The notes below the pieces were generated by a model that worked only from the letters and a program-made list of their open reading frames with translations, ran no database searches and had not been told where the DNA came from. Positions 1 to 10,012 of a stretch of 64,000 bases of DNA are shown here, piece by piece. Made by a program: the position numbers and the translations under genes. Each line of letters opens with the position of its first letter. Position 1 is the stretch's first letter. Origin of the DNA: Siderastrea siderea (Eukaryota > Cnidaria > Anthozoa > Scleractinia > Rhizangiidae); the NCBI GenBank assembly GCA_964030785.1, contig OZ034968.1, positions 75,624,427 to 75,688,426 of the forward strand, written 5' to 3'.

Positions 1-51
1 CAGCGGACTGGTCGTCTTTCAAAAAAGTGGTCATATCACCAGCGAATGCAG

Positions 52-531
52 TTAATTTAACATCATGTTCATCCCGAAGGTTAATACCTTTAATCTCATT
101 GCTGCCTCTAAGTATATAGCTAGTGTTTCTAGAGTAATAATAAAAAGATAGGGGGATAGTGGATCGCCCTGTCTCACCCCACGCGTTATGTCAAAATGAA
201 CAGAGGAAAAGCCGTTATTCATGACGCAACTTTGGATATTAGAATAAAAGGTGTTGACCCATTTAATAAATGATTGACCGAAATTGAAGGCTGATAAGAC
301 CTTACTTAAGAAGGTCCAATCCAGACAATCGAAAGCCTTTTCGAAATCAATAGCCAGAAGAAGACCCGATAACTTATTTTCTTTGGTATAAAACATAATA
401 TCATCTATTATTCTGGTGCAATCAAAGACTGATCGGCCCTTAACATAGGCGCATTGATTTTCTTTTTTAATTGAGAGGTAAAACAGTTCTAACCTTTCGG
501 CAATAGCTTTGGATGCAATCTTGACATCCAC
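52..531 (-). pseudogene. LINE reverse transcriptase fragment
   Basis: The 159-codon stretch has reverse transcriptase motif A (L-A-I-D-F-E-K-A-F-D) and motif B (G-V-R-Q-G-D-P-L-S-P-Y-L-F), typical of L1-like enzymes. After a frameshift near position 55 the next frame, at positions 1-50, carries the catalytic box, which reads F-A-G-D instead of the expected F/Y-A-D-D, so one catalytic aspartate is lost. A further upstream piece at 467-718 carries the W-R-P-I-S-L-L block in another frame. The enzyme is inactive. Confidence 0.85.
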
Positions 532-960
532 ATTTCAGGAGAGAGATTGGCCTCCAGTTTTTAACATACATTTTATCTTTTCCTTTCTTTTCTATCAATT
601 TAATTATGGCCATTTTCTGAGAAGTTGAAAGTTCACCACACTCATAGGCTTCATTGAGACAGTCCACTACAAGATTACCCAAGAGTCGCCAAAAGACCTT
701 ATAGAACGCGGCCGTCAAACCGTCATTGCGAGGGGCTTTCCCAGTTTGAAAAGTGAGAAACGAGCGATAACACTCATTGTATGTAAGTCTTCCTTCGCAT
801 TTTTCTTTCAGTATCCTCGTCTAACTTGGGTATAGAAGGATTGTATAGGAATCTGGCAGCTACATCCCCATCGCTGTTAGAGCCATGATCTTGGTACAAA
901 TCTGAATAAAATGATTTAAGCTGATCTAAATTTTCTGCGGGATCAGTAGTAACTCTGTCA

Positions 961-1836
961 TCATCCAAGTCTTAAGAAATGGCTATTATTTTTTTCCCCT
1001 TTTTCGAACCATCGGACGCGAGATCGAATTATAGCACGTTGCGTAACGTAATCATAAGCTGGTTCATATCTAATTCGCGTTTCCTCCAGACCAGTTAAGT
1101 TTTCGGAAGTGGGAGTTTCATCGCATATCTCCTGCCATCTTTTGACTTCTTTTTCCAGTTCGAGTAACTTGTCGCGCCGCTCTTTTGCCTTCTGTTTCCT
1201 GAATGAAATCGTTTCTTTACGTATCCTGTATTTAATAATATCCCAAAGAAGGCGTTTGCTAGTTATGTCCTTGTACTCTTCTAACCAGTTTGGGTATGAA
1301 TTCTTATTAATAATAAAATCAGTATATTCGCGATCGTCAACAAGACTTGAGTTAAATTTCCAATAAGAGGGACCCGGTTTATGTTCTACGATCTTTTTAA
1401 AGTTTAAAGTAATAGCTGAGTGGTCAGTTTTCATTGCAGGGATGATATCAGTGGAAAAAATATCCTCTTGAGTCGAATTACTTATTAACCAAAAGTCCAA
1501 TCTACGTTGAATTGTAGAATTTGGTTTTCTCCATGTGAAACGCTTTTTGTCTGGGTGATGAATTCTCCAAACGTCAATTGACTCGTTGGCTAACATGATG
1601 TCTTTAACAATATTAACACTTTTCTGTTTAATCTTTGGGTGACCATCTAGACAATCCAAATCTTCGTCAAAAAAAATATTAAAATCACCCCCTATGACGG
1701 TATCAAGATTTCTTTCAATCTTTTGGAAGAAAGCTTCCTGTTCGTGAATTTTGTTTGGTGCGTAGATGTTTACAAACAAAAGCGAGGTATCTTGTACCAC
1801 AACCTCTAAAATGATGAACCTACCGTTCGATCGCAT
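961..1836 (-). pseudogene. LINE endonuclease domain and linker (part of ORF2)
   Basis: This 291-codon open stretch holds the C-terminal two thirds of an APE-like endonuclease. Visible hallmarks are an N-I-Y-A-P-N block near residue 23, G-G-D-F-N-I near residue 49, a R-R-L-D-F-W block near residue 111 and the T-D-H-S-A-I catalytic motif near residue 137. A charged, helix-prone linker follows. The N-terminus of the domain continues upstream to about 2099 (a V-S-L-N-V-R-like start can be read) but is frameshifted. Known role of the family: nicking target DNA to prime reverse transcription. Confidence 0.85.
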
Positions 1837-2099
1837 AACACCGATTTCTGCTCATAATCTAGCCCTTGTTTCACTAACACTAAAGGCCCTTTACTATGAT
1901 TTGAGCCGTGTGAAAATAACATTTTGCCCTTCCACTACGTATTCCAAAAATTTTCATCTTCACTCGAACTATACGTTTCCTGAAGAAAAACAATGTCCGC
2001 TTTCTGATTTATAAGCCACGTTAATATTGCCTTTCTTTTGTTTAAAGAACGCAACTCGCACATTTAAAGAGACAAGTTTAAAATCTGTCATAGACATCA

Positions 2100-3395
2100 T
2101 TAATTTTTGCTATTAAAATGACCCATACAAGACAGTGTCACAAAACTAAAGAACCTAGCCGAAGGAAACAATAACAGTGTAATTAATGCTATCAGTATTT
2201 TCAGCACGTTTAGTATAACACCCAGTTGTGAAGAAAAAATGCCAAAAATTACCATACGGAAAAAATTGCAGCATATGCAAATTAAAGTAAAACTTAGAAA
2301 CATTTTTTGGATGGTAAATAAAGAGAGAAAAATAAATACATAAATAAGCGAAGAAAGCCAAAGCTTACCTCTTGTGTGATCTTTCGGAAGCAGAAAAGGA
2401 AAGATACACCGTACATATAAAGCCCCTGCAGCCTCATAAAGAATACTAAGAGGTCGATATCAAATGATACTCTTATGGCTACAATTAGCAAGTTTGAAGA
2501 TGGTTCTACGGGATCATTTAGGCTTACAGCCTGAGATAATGTTCAGTTCGGTTCCAGCTTATTCAGGGACAAACATCCCATCGATGTATAACATATCAGG
2601 GCTAGATTGCCGAATACCCCACAACTGAAGCTGTTCGGCGCAGCAACCGAAAATGGCTACGCCGTCGGAGCAAGTACCAGGTATAGCAAAGGACTGGGAA
2701 TGAGATATTATTTGTATAGTGCAGACAAATCAAGCAATTATTTCAAAGTTTTTTGATCGCTGGTTGATAGTTTTTAAAATAGACAATATTTATGATGAAT
2801 CTTTCAATTTTGCACCCTATGAAGGAGGTGTGTCAAATAACAGTTTGTTGGCCCGCGCCCCTCTGTACCCCCGTTGTGTGGGTCACGTGATCTTGATCAG
2901 CCATGTGGTTTTCGCAGTTTGTGCTTTGAGCGGTGATGCTAAGATTGTTCGCTTTCATGACCTTGATGTTCGAACATAAGGCCTGGAGATGCCGAAAAAT
3001 ATGTAAGTTATCGTTTTGACTGCTTATTTGAGCTGGTTTTGTGTAATTCGGTATTTGTAAGCTTGAATTGCGATCTCTTGTACAATGAATGGACGAATGA
3101 GATGTAACACGTTTCGAGTAATAGAATAAACATTTTCAGTGGCTATGATTTGTCTTGTGGTTTTCTCCAACAAAGTGTGTGTCCATAACCTGAGAATAGC
3201 TGACAAGTGTAAAAAGAATTCTTTGTAAACCAGAAATATAAGCTTATTGTCTACATGACTCGTTCTAAAATCTTCATTCCCATATTAAGAAAATGTTTAA
3301 AATGATGCAGTGAAAAAAGAACAGAAACGTCTATCCAAAGACCGATTATAAACGCTAAGCTACGTTCCTGAGAACCAATAGAGGTGTAAAATAAT
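2100..3395. other. Unassigned spacer
   Basis: I see no recognisable gene, tRNA or element here. Short open stretches on the minus strand between 2100 and 2490 are rich in F, L, Y and I and look like translated AT-rich DNA. The block separates the ORF2-like LINE relic on the left from the minisatellite and ORF1-like relic on the right. Confidence 0.4.
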
Positions 3396-3396
3396 T

Positions 3397-4345
3397 TATT
3401 ATTTTATGACGGTGTAGCCGCGTTGACGCGTAGCCATTTTGCAGAAATCTTAGGGAGCTATGAATTTATTATAACGGCGTAGCCGCGTAGACGCGTAGAC
3501 GCGTAGCCACTTTCCAGAGAACTTGAGGGCTATGAATAAATTATGACGGTGTAGCCGCGTAGACGCGTACCCACTTTCCAGAGAACTTAGAGACTTTTGA
3601 ATTTGTTATAACGGCGTAGCCGCGTAGACGCGTAGCCACTTTCCAGAGAACTTAGAAACCTTTGAATTTATTATAACGGCGTAGCCGCGTAGACGCGTAG
3701 CCACTTTCCAGAGAACTTGAGGGCTATGAATAAATTATGACGGTGTAGCCGCGTCCCGGGGGGGGTACTCCCTTATATACGCTATATAGGTATGTGCCTC
3801 CCGATAGGGTAGGGTTTTTGAGGTGCTCAGTCCTTAAATAGGGTATCCTTTTTGGTATTTTTTGGTATTGTGATCCTTAGATGTCCCTTAGATAGGGTCA
3901 CTAAATTGCAGTACCCACCTCAACGCGCAAAACGAAAAAGATATGGTCTGTTAAAACAGTACTGCTCGCCCGAATACACGTTATAAAGTTTAACAAAGCG
4001 ATTTTAAACGTCCGTGTACAGCAGAAAAGAAATAAAACGACCTATCAGTTACCCAATTATAAGTTATCTTGTTTCCCTTAAATAGGGTGCCATTTCTTGG
4101 TTTTGGGCCCTTAAATAGGGTCAGGGTTTGAGAACCTTGGCGGCACACACCTATACTAAATTGACAGGGGTACCCCCCCCCCCCCCCGGGAGCCGCGTAG
4201 ACGCGTAGCCACTTTCCAGAGAACTTAGAGACTTTTGAATTTATTATAATGGCGTAGCCGCGTAGACGCGTAGCCACTTTCCAGAGAACTTGAAGGCTAT
4301 GAATAAATTATGACGGTGTAGCCGCGTAGACGCGTAGCCGGCTAC
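3397..4345. repeat. About 64-bp minisatellite, split by a small transposon
   Basis: Roughly six units are visible from 3397 to 3754 and two or three more from 4191 to 4345. Each unit contains GTAGCCGCGTAGACGCGTAG followed by CCACTTTCCAGAGAACTT and a TATGAATAAATTATGACGG-like block. The spacing between units is 63 to 72 bases. The array is interrupted at 3755-4190 by a MITE and abuts the end of a LINE ORF1 relic at about 4345. Confidence 0.9.
3755..4190. mobile_element. 436-bp MITE with G-run inverted ends and 8-bp target duplication
   Basis: The block starts CCCGGGGGGGGTACTCCC and ends in the complementary GGGGTACCCCCC...CCGGG. It is flanked on both sides by AGCCGCGT (3747-3754 and 4191-4198), a perfect 8-bp target site duplication inside a minisatellite unit. 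The interior holds several copies of a CCTTAAATAGGGT motif. An 8-bp duplication fits hAT-type insertion; the superfamily is an inference because the ends are not a classic hAT CA...TG. Confidence 0.75.
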
Positions 4346-5233
4346 GCCGTGTAGCTAGAGATGAGGGGTATTCTGCAATCGCTCCCATATCAGGCCTGCT
4401 TTTGCTGAAGGAAGCCCTTTTTCCAGCATCTTTTGCATCCTTGAGCGTCTTAAGTTGTCGTTTCCGTGATCGTTGAATTTCTTCAGGGTAATCATTGAAC
4501 ATGGAGAAATCTTTGTCGCGCAGATGCTTTCCCAGCGATAAAATTCTCTCTTTGTCAGGGTATTTCAAAAATCGAGCGATGATGGCTCTTGGGCCTTTAT
4601 GGCTAGGCTTACTCAGGCGATGAACTCGCTGAAAATCAATATTAGCTGCATCGGTGACATTTAATTCGTTCGCCATGAAGTCTTGTAACACTTGGAGGGT
4701 ATCTTCGGTAGCGTCTTGAACTTCTGGAATGCCCGGCCACTGATAATCAGATTTTCTCTTCTCGAGTGCGCCTCCACATACAGCAGCTCTTTACTGATTT
4801 GATGAATTTTTGACTCCTGCTTCTTGAAATCTTCTAAGGTTTTGGCACTGGATAAGATCTTGTTTTGTTCGAATTGTTGGTTAATGAATTCCGCACTTGC
4901 TTTAACCTCACCGAGTGACTTATCGTGGCCGCGGCATTTAACTTCTAATGTTTCGACTTTTAAGTCTAAGTCATTTATTTACGCGAGTCTCTAGCTTTTC
5001 AAGCTTTACTAGGGATTTCGTTAAAAGGGTCTCAAACGTGTCCAGTTTACCCAGCCTTTCTAAAATGTGCTGTATATTCTCACTGACCGACATGTTTAGA
5101 GCTTCGCCTACGTCTCCGTCTTCACTAAACTCACTTCTCTTCTTTTTATCCGCTGGAGATGACGTCTCGCTGTCTCTGCTTTCTATGCTTGAGTTGCTGC
5201 TTACTCTTTCCTTCCTTTTTTGAGGTTCAGCCA
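4345..5233 (-). pseudogene. LINE ORF1-like protein relic (coiled coil + RNA-binding)
   Basis: On the minus strand from an ATG at 5231-5233 a S/E/K-rich N-terminus (about 60 residues) is followed by a coiled-coil-like stretch ([10 protein letters not shown]), a second helical block, and then an RRM-like start (R-R-E-N-L-I-I-S-G) near 4750. The C-terminal part includes R-V-H-R-L and P-R-A-I-I-A-R-F-L blocks, typical of L1 ORF1 (Transposase_22 family) proteins, which bind LINE RNA. Frameshifts occur near 4970 and 4735. The C-terminus runs into the minisatellite. Confidence 0.75.
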
Positions 5234-5413
5234 TGAAATAAGACCCCCCAAAAACCAATAAACTGGCAAAGGCATGCGGAGCTTTGGTGAGCACGTCTTA
5301 CTCCGATGTGGCCATGCCTAGTCTCCTCTAATGCACTATTTATTATCACTAAAAATTTCTCGAATTAAAAGCTAACAAAGGAAGAAGGCGTTCAAGAACT
5401 TGCAGTCATTGCT

Positions 5414-5830
5414 GATTTAAAAGATACACATAAACTTTTATGAAATCACCTAACTTTCTAAATTCGTAAGAATAGTTAGGAAAGCGCCCAATACTGTACG
5501 AAAATGCCATTATATTTTACATGTTATAAAATTAAGACATTTCTTGTGGGTAAAGATCATTTAGTTAAAAGGTTCTTATTTTGCGTTATAGCATCTTTCT
5601 AAATATTTTCTGTTAGCTTGGAAGACCTCGTCTCGGTCTGTGGACGTGTTTTTCGTTGTTGATTCAAAAGATACACTTAAACTTGCATGTATGGAATTAC
5701 GTATCTTTCTGAATTCGTAGGATTAGTTGGGAAAGCGCTCCGTACTGCACGAAAATGCCATTATATTTTATATTTTATAAAATTAAGGCATTTTTTGTGG
5801 GTAAAGACCATTAAGTTAAAAGGTTCTTGT
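5414..5830. repeat. Direct duplication, two about 168-bp copies
   Basis: Positions 5414-5580 and 5661-5830 align along their length. Shared blocks include GAAAATGCCATTATATTTTA and AAAATTAAGRCATTTYTTGTGGGTAAAG, with some substitutions. The copies are about 247 bases apart. No coding potential is seen. Confidence 0.8.
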
Positions 5831-7815
5831 TTTTGACGTGTTTAATTAGTAGTTATATTAGGATTCTTAAGTTTCCTGTTGAGTTTAAACAGCTTTTCTC
5901 TTGGTCTGTTGATGAGTTTTGTAAATTAATTACGTTAAGAAACTTTTGAGTTGAAACAGTTTTTGCCATTAAGAGTGAAGTGCCGTCTCTTGTTTACCAC
6001 TAGCTAAACCATGAACTTCAGTTTTTAGGTATAATAACTTAGGTTAACTTTAAAATTTTTCCGGAAACAAATCGTTTTATGGCATGCTACTCTTCATATG
6101 ATATTATTTATTCGTTGTTAAGTTGCTCCTTTCGTACCATAAAAACTTTTCAAAGAAAGATGGGTTTTTTAAATATGATAATTGTTTTTTAATTGTCTAA
6201 ATGATTTATACCAATCAGTAGTATAACCCAGTGAATATTATTAACGCTTTTATTTAAAAATAACGACAATTTTAGTTGAATGTAGGAAGTGGAGTGTGGA
6301 ACTGCAAGTAAGTTCTAGTTAAGGCAAGAAGTGTTGTGGAAAAAATCTCTAGTGCCCACAAATTTTATTTATAGTCTTTTTGGATAGGTCTGATATTCTG
6401 CTGTTTGTAATTTTGAGGTGCATGCTCGGAAGAACATCGCAAAAAAAAAATGTAAAAGGCGAATAGGACCAAACAAAGACCATTACTTTGTAATCACTAT
6501 TAAGATGTTTGTCTTGCATGGGTAGAAAAAGGAAAATCTGTTATTCACTCAAATTTGACTCGTCAGCATAAAAGTCAGCAGTTTATGGGCCATGGACGCA
6601 AACCGGAAGTTAAAGCTTTCCCATAACACAACTAGCATCCCGAGCGGACGAGTACTTTTTTATCTCCACTACAATATCGCTGCCATTTTTGCTTTGCATT
6701 AAACAACTGTTTAATTGCTTTTCCGGTTAATGAAAGAGTTGGTGTTTTCTGTTTTCTGTTTGGATTCAGCTAATTGGTTGAAATCTATGTTTGTTTTTAG
6801 GGGCGTTCCTGCCTTTACGTGAAATACGCAAGTGCGTACCAGAATTTCCCGCCCTTAACATCGTTTTTTTTATTTGACGGTTTATAAATACAGAAATGAA
6901 AATTTGTTACATTGAGGTGATAGGGTAAAGTTGTGCAATTTCAATTCAATATCGATATTTTCTTCAACACTGTCGCGGAAGAGTGGGCCTGGGGTGTTGT
7001 GTCATCTCTTCCAGTCAAAGAAACCACTTCATTGTCAGTTTTGACATATGTTCCAATCAATTGTAAGACTATGACAATATTGTTCGCGAAAATTCTTTAA
7101 GTACCGATTACAAATTCAAAGTCAAATTCCGCTATTGGATAAGTATCGACAACCTTTTGTATCTGGTGACTAACAGTTACTGCTATTAATATCCATAAAA
7201 ATCTTCAACAAAATAACACGATGAAAACTTACGGCAGAAGCTAAATGTATGGCAAGGAGTGTTCTAAAATCTCTCATCTATATGTCCATTCTCTTTTCTT
7301 TTCTTCACTTTCATTCTTTACCATTCTGGACTATTTATCACTCTTCTTAGTAGGACTGCTTTGTACCCAAACGTAACAACAGTTCTCACTATTCCTCTTA
7401 CAATGCCTGTCTACTGCGACGACAGAGCAGTCATTTAGAACCCAACCACGAGAACTGAGCTGTTCTCTTCTTTGGCGTCACGTTTATGCGTGCTTATAGA
7501 GACACTACGGTTGACGCTAAAAGTGTAGTACGGGAATTTTTGCGCTAAGAAAAACTGTTGGCTTTTGAACTGTAACTACCTCGCATGTGTAATTGTCTCG
7601 AGTTACCGACAAAATATAAAAGAGCGTCACTACTACTACGTTACGGAAAGGACTGTTATAAACCAAATATCAGGAATTATTGTTATCGCAACGCCAAATT
7701 CGTGTATTCTTGCATCCACAGGCAGACATCAGAGGACAACACAATCAATATTTTCTGGTCCCATCGGAAGTACTATAAACTGACTGTAGAGCGAGCAACT
7801 GTAACATGAAATCTT
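5831..7815. other. AT-rich noncoding stretch
   Basis: I find no convincing gene, splice-flanked exon or repeat in this stretch. The short open frames at 7565-7809 overlap one another in different frames and show no motif. Confidence 0.4.
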
Positions 7816-7975
7816 TTAATTGGTTCGTAATATACCCGGGAGAGATGAAGATGAAATTATGAATATATGAAATTCATATATTTGAACTGCGGAATGAAGA
7901 AATAAATGTAAAGAAGATCCTCGCAGTTATTAACGCAACTTATGCAGTTGCGAAAAAGAAAGCCTGAAAAAATCA

Positions 7976-8046
7976 GGCTTGCCGGGATTCGAGCCCTGAC
8001 CTCTGCGATACCGGTGCAGCGCTCTAACCAATTGAGCTAACAAGCC
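7976..8046 (-). tRNA. tRNA-like SINE head (pseudo-tRNA)
   Basis: The minus strand reads a 71-base tRNA-like sequence with a RNA polymerase III A box (TAGCTCAATTGG) and a near-perfect B box (GGCTCGAATCC). The acceptor arm pairs, and the anticodon loop CCGGTAT would give GGT (threonine), but position 33 is C instead of U and the anticodon stem has a mismatch. It is embedded in a repeat unit, so I read it as a SINE promoter and not a working tRNA gene. Confidence 0.6.
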
Positions 8047-8391
8047 AACTGGGAGCTGGTCATTAAATTGGTTCGTAATATACCCGGGAGAGATGAAGAT
8101 GAAATTATGAATATATGAAATTCATATATTTGAACTGCGGAATGAAGAAATAAATGTAAAGAAGATCCTCGCAGTTATTAACGCAACTTATGCAGTTGCG
8201 AAAAGAAAGCCTGAAAAAATCAGGCTTGCAGGGATTCGAGCCCTGATCCTCTTGCGTTAATAACTGCGAGGATCTTCTTTACATTTATTTCTTCATTCCG
8301 CAGTTCAAATATATGAATTTCGTATATTCATAATTTCATCTTCATCTCTCCCGGGTATATTACGAACCAATTTAATGACCAGCTCCCAGTT

Positions 8392-8462
8392 GGCTTGTTA
8401 GCTCAATTGGTTAGAGCGCTGCACCGGTATCGCAGAGGTCAGGGCTCGAATCCCGGCAAGCC
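8392..8462 (+). tRNA. tRNA-like SINE head (pseudo-tRNA)
   Basis: This is the same 71-base tRNA-like sequence as at 7976-8046, in plus orientation, with identical A and B boxes. It is followed directly by TGATTTTTT, a run of T that could stop RNA polymerase III and is also part of a short hairpin. Confidence 0.6.
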
Positions 8463-8639
8463 TGATTTTTTCAGGCTTTCTTTTTCGCAACTGCATAAGT
8501 TGCGTTAATAACTGCGAGGATCTTCTTTACATTTATTTCTTCATTCCGCAGTTCAAATATATGAATTTCATATATTCATAATTTCATCTTCATCTCTCCC
8601 GGGTATATTACGAACCAATTTAATGACCAGCTCCCAGTT

Positions 8640-8710
8640 GGCTTGTTAGCTCAATTGGTTAGAGCGCTGCACCGGTATCGCAGAGGTCAGGGCTCGAATC
8701 CCGGCAAGCC
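8640..8710 (+). tRNA. tRNA-like SINE head (pseudo-tRNA)
   Basis: Another full copy of the tRNA-like sequence, 248 bases downstream of the copy at 8392 and identical to it by eye, again followed by TGATTTTTT. It belongs to the last plus-oriented SINE unit in the cluster. Confidence 0.6.
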
Positions 8711-8835
8711 TGATTTTTTCAGGCTTTCTTTTCGCAACTGCATAAGTTGCGTTAATAACTGCGAGGATCTTCTTTACATTTATTTCTTCATTCCGCAGTT
8801 CAAATATATGAATTTCATATATTCATAATTTCATG

Positions 8836-9920
8836 AAATCTTTTGCTGGAAAGCACAATTAGCCTAAGTTGATATGTGAGAAGGAGATACGATTGAAATA
8901 AAAATGTATTTCTGACCGTATTCATTATGTTTGTCTCCCTTCGGCTAAGTATCAACCTGTCTTTGTCCGTACTGCTAAAAAAGTGGGAACGTCCCTGGCG
9001 TTCTAACTGAAATTGTGCGCAAACTATTAGCACTAACACCAATAAAGTATACATTTCCTGAAAGCTAAACGTAGATTTTATGTATTGAGCCCTTTTTTGA
9101 TGATAAGGGGCTTTAACGTCGGCATTTTCAATTCTGAAAAATGTTCATTCCGGGCCCCTTCTTTTCACTCCAGGTCCGACCTTTCAAGCAAGTTTGGCTC
9201 TGTTACTTGACATTAAGTCGCACAATTAACGAGGAGAAAAAGCGGTTTAGTCAGCATTACTCAGTGTCACTTTGTATTTTCCAGACCTAACAAGTTTTTG
9301 CATTAGAATTCTAAAAAACTTATTGAAGGACAACTTCTGGGAAAGACTTTTAAGTCTTAAAAGGGCGGGTCTGGCGAAAAGTGAAAAACCTCAAAAACTG
9401 AAAAGAAAAAAATTGTTTTGTACGTGGCGAGTCCCGAAATCTACACATGGCGATTTGTTTATGAAAACGATAAAATCATGTAGGATTCTAGTGCTACACC
9501 TTACTTATGACACGAACAAACATCACTCAAGAACCATGATTTATTTAGTCGCTACACTACAAAAGCTACAAAGTATTCATTATTGCTTGCAATTCTTAAA
9601 GTGGGATCTTTTTTAAAAACTAAACAAATGCCCTATAGGTGCATTTCTCATCACACTCACTTAAGCTAGATTTGCTTCAGTATCCCAATTTTTAAAACGT
9701 TATACTGCGAAACACGATGAATTCTCCCGGACTCTCTCCTATCTCGGCTACTGCTCGTGCATTCACCTGTTACAGCCAGCAAACCACGCAACAACGCCAT
9801 CTAAAGTTCAAATAAACAATTTAAATTAGACGGATACATTATATGAGAAAATCTATAGTACTTTAAATCTAAATCACAGTGTTGGGAAGAATGATGACTT
9901 GTCACATCGACGACGCTTGC
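8836..9920. other. Downstream region of gasdermin-like copy 1
   Basis: No gene is recognised. The block at 9151-9235 is similar to 51460-51540, downstream of gasdermin copy 2, so the old duplication reaches past the stop codons. The stretch 9240-9830 has no counterpart there and may be an insertion. A possible polyadenylation signal for copy 1 (AATAAA on the minus strand) lies near 9540. Confidence 0.45.
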
Positions 9921-10012
9921 TCAAAAAGCCATCTTCCTTGAATTGTTATCTTGATCTTGTTTTGATTCCGCCCAGACCTTCTCAACTTCATCCCATGTTT
10001 CATCAGAGAGAT
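9921..10012 (-). CDS. Gasdermin-like copy 1, last coding exon
   Basis: The exon starts after TTCAATAG and codes for the L-S-D-E-T-W-D-E-V-E-K-V-W-A-E-S block, then a polar tail and a stop at 9921-9923. The paralogue at 51592-51656 has the same start and core but a shorter tail. The acceptor is weaker than the others, so this exon is the least certain. Confidence 0.6.

Larger units (their letters stand above)
1..2099 (-). mobile_element. L1/Tx1-like LINE, ORF2 relic (endonuclease + reverse transcriptase)
   Basis: Reading the minus strand from about 2099 down to the left edge gives, in order, an APE-type endonuclease, a linker and the first part of a reverse transcriptase, which is the ORF2 layout of L1/Tx1-type non-LTR retrotransposons. 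The frame is broken several times (around 1840-2050, 960, 720, 540 and 55), so the copy is dead. The element runs off the left edge of the window, so its 3' end is not seen. An ORF1-like relic in the same orientation lies at 4345-5233 and may come from the same insertion. Confidence 0.85.
7820..8835. repeat. Cluster of four tRNA-derived SINE copies, head to head
   Basis: Two copies in minus orientation (about 7820-8064 and 8065-8246) meet two copies in plus orientation (about 8247-8624 and 8625-8835), making a roughly 1-kb imperfect inverted repeat centred near 8246. Each full unit has a tRNA-like head, a hairpin GCCTGA-AAAAA-TCAGGC just after it, then a GCGTTAATAACTGCGAGGAT tail and a TATATGAATTTCATATATTC palindrome. 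The second minus copy is truncated inside the B box at the junction. Confidence 0.85.

Noticed and set aside
8392..8710. Functional threonine tRNA genes
   Set aside because: Position 33 is not U, stems have mismatches, and the sequences are embedded in repeat units with a shared tail, so they are SINE heads.
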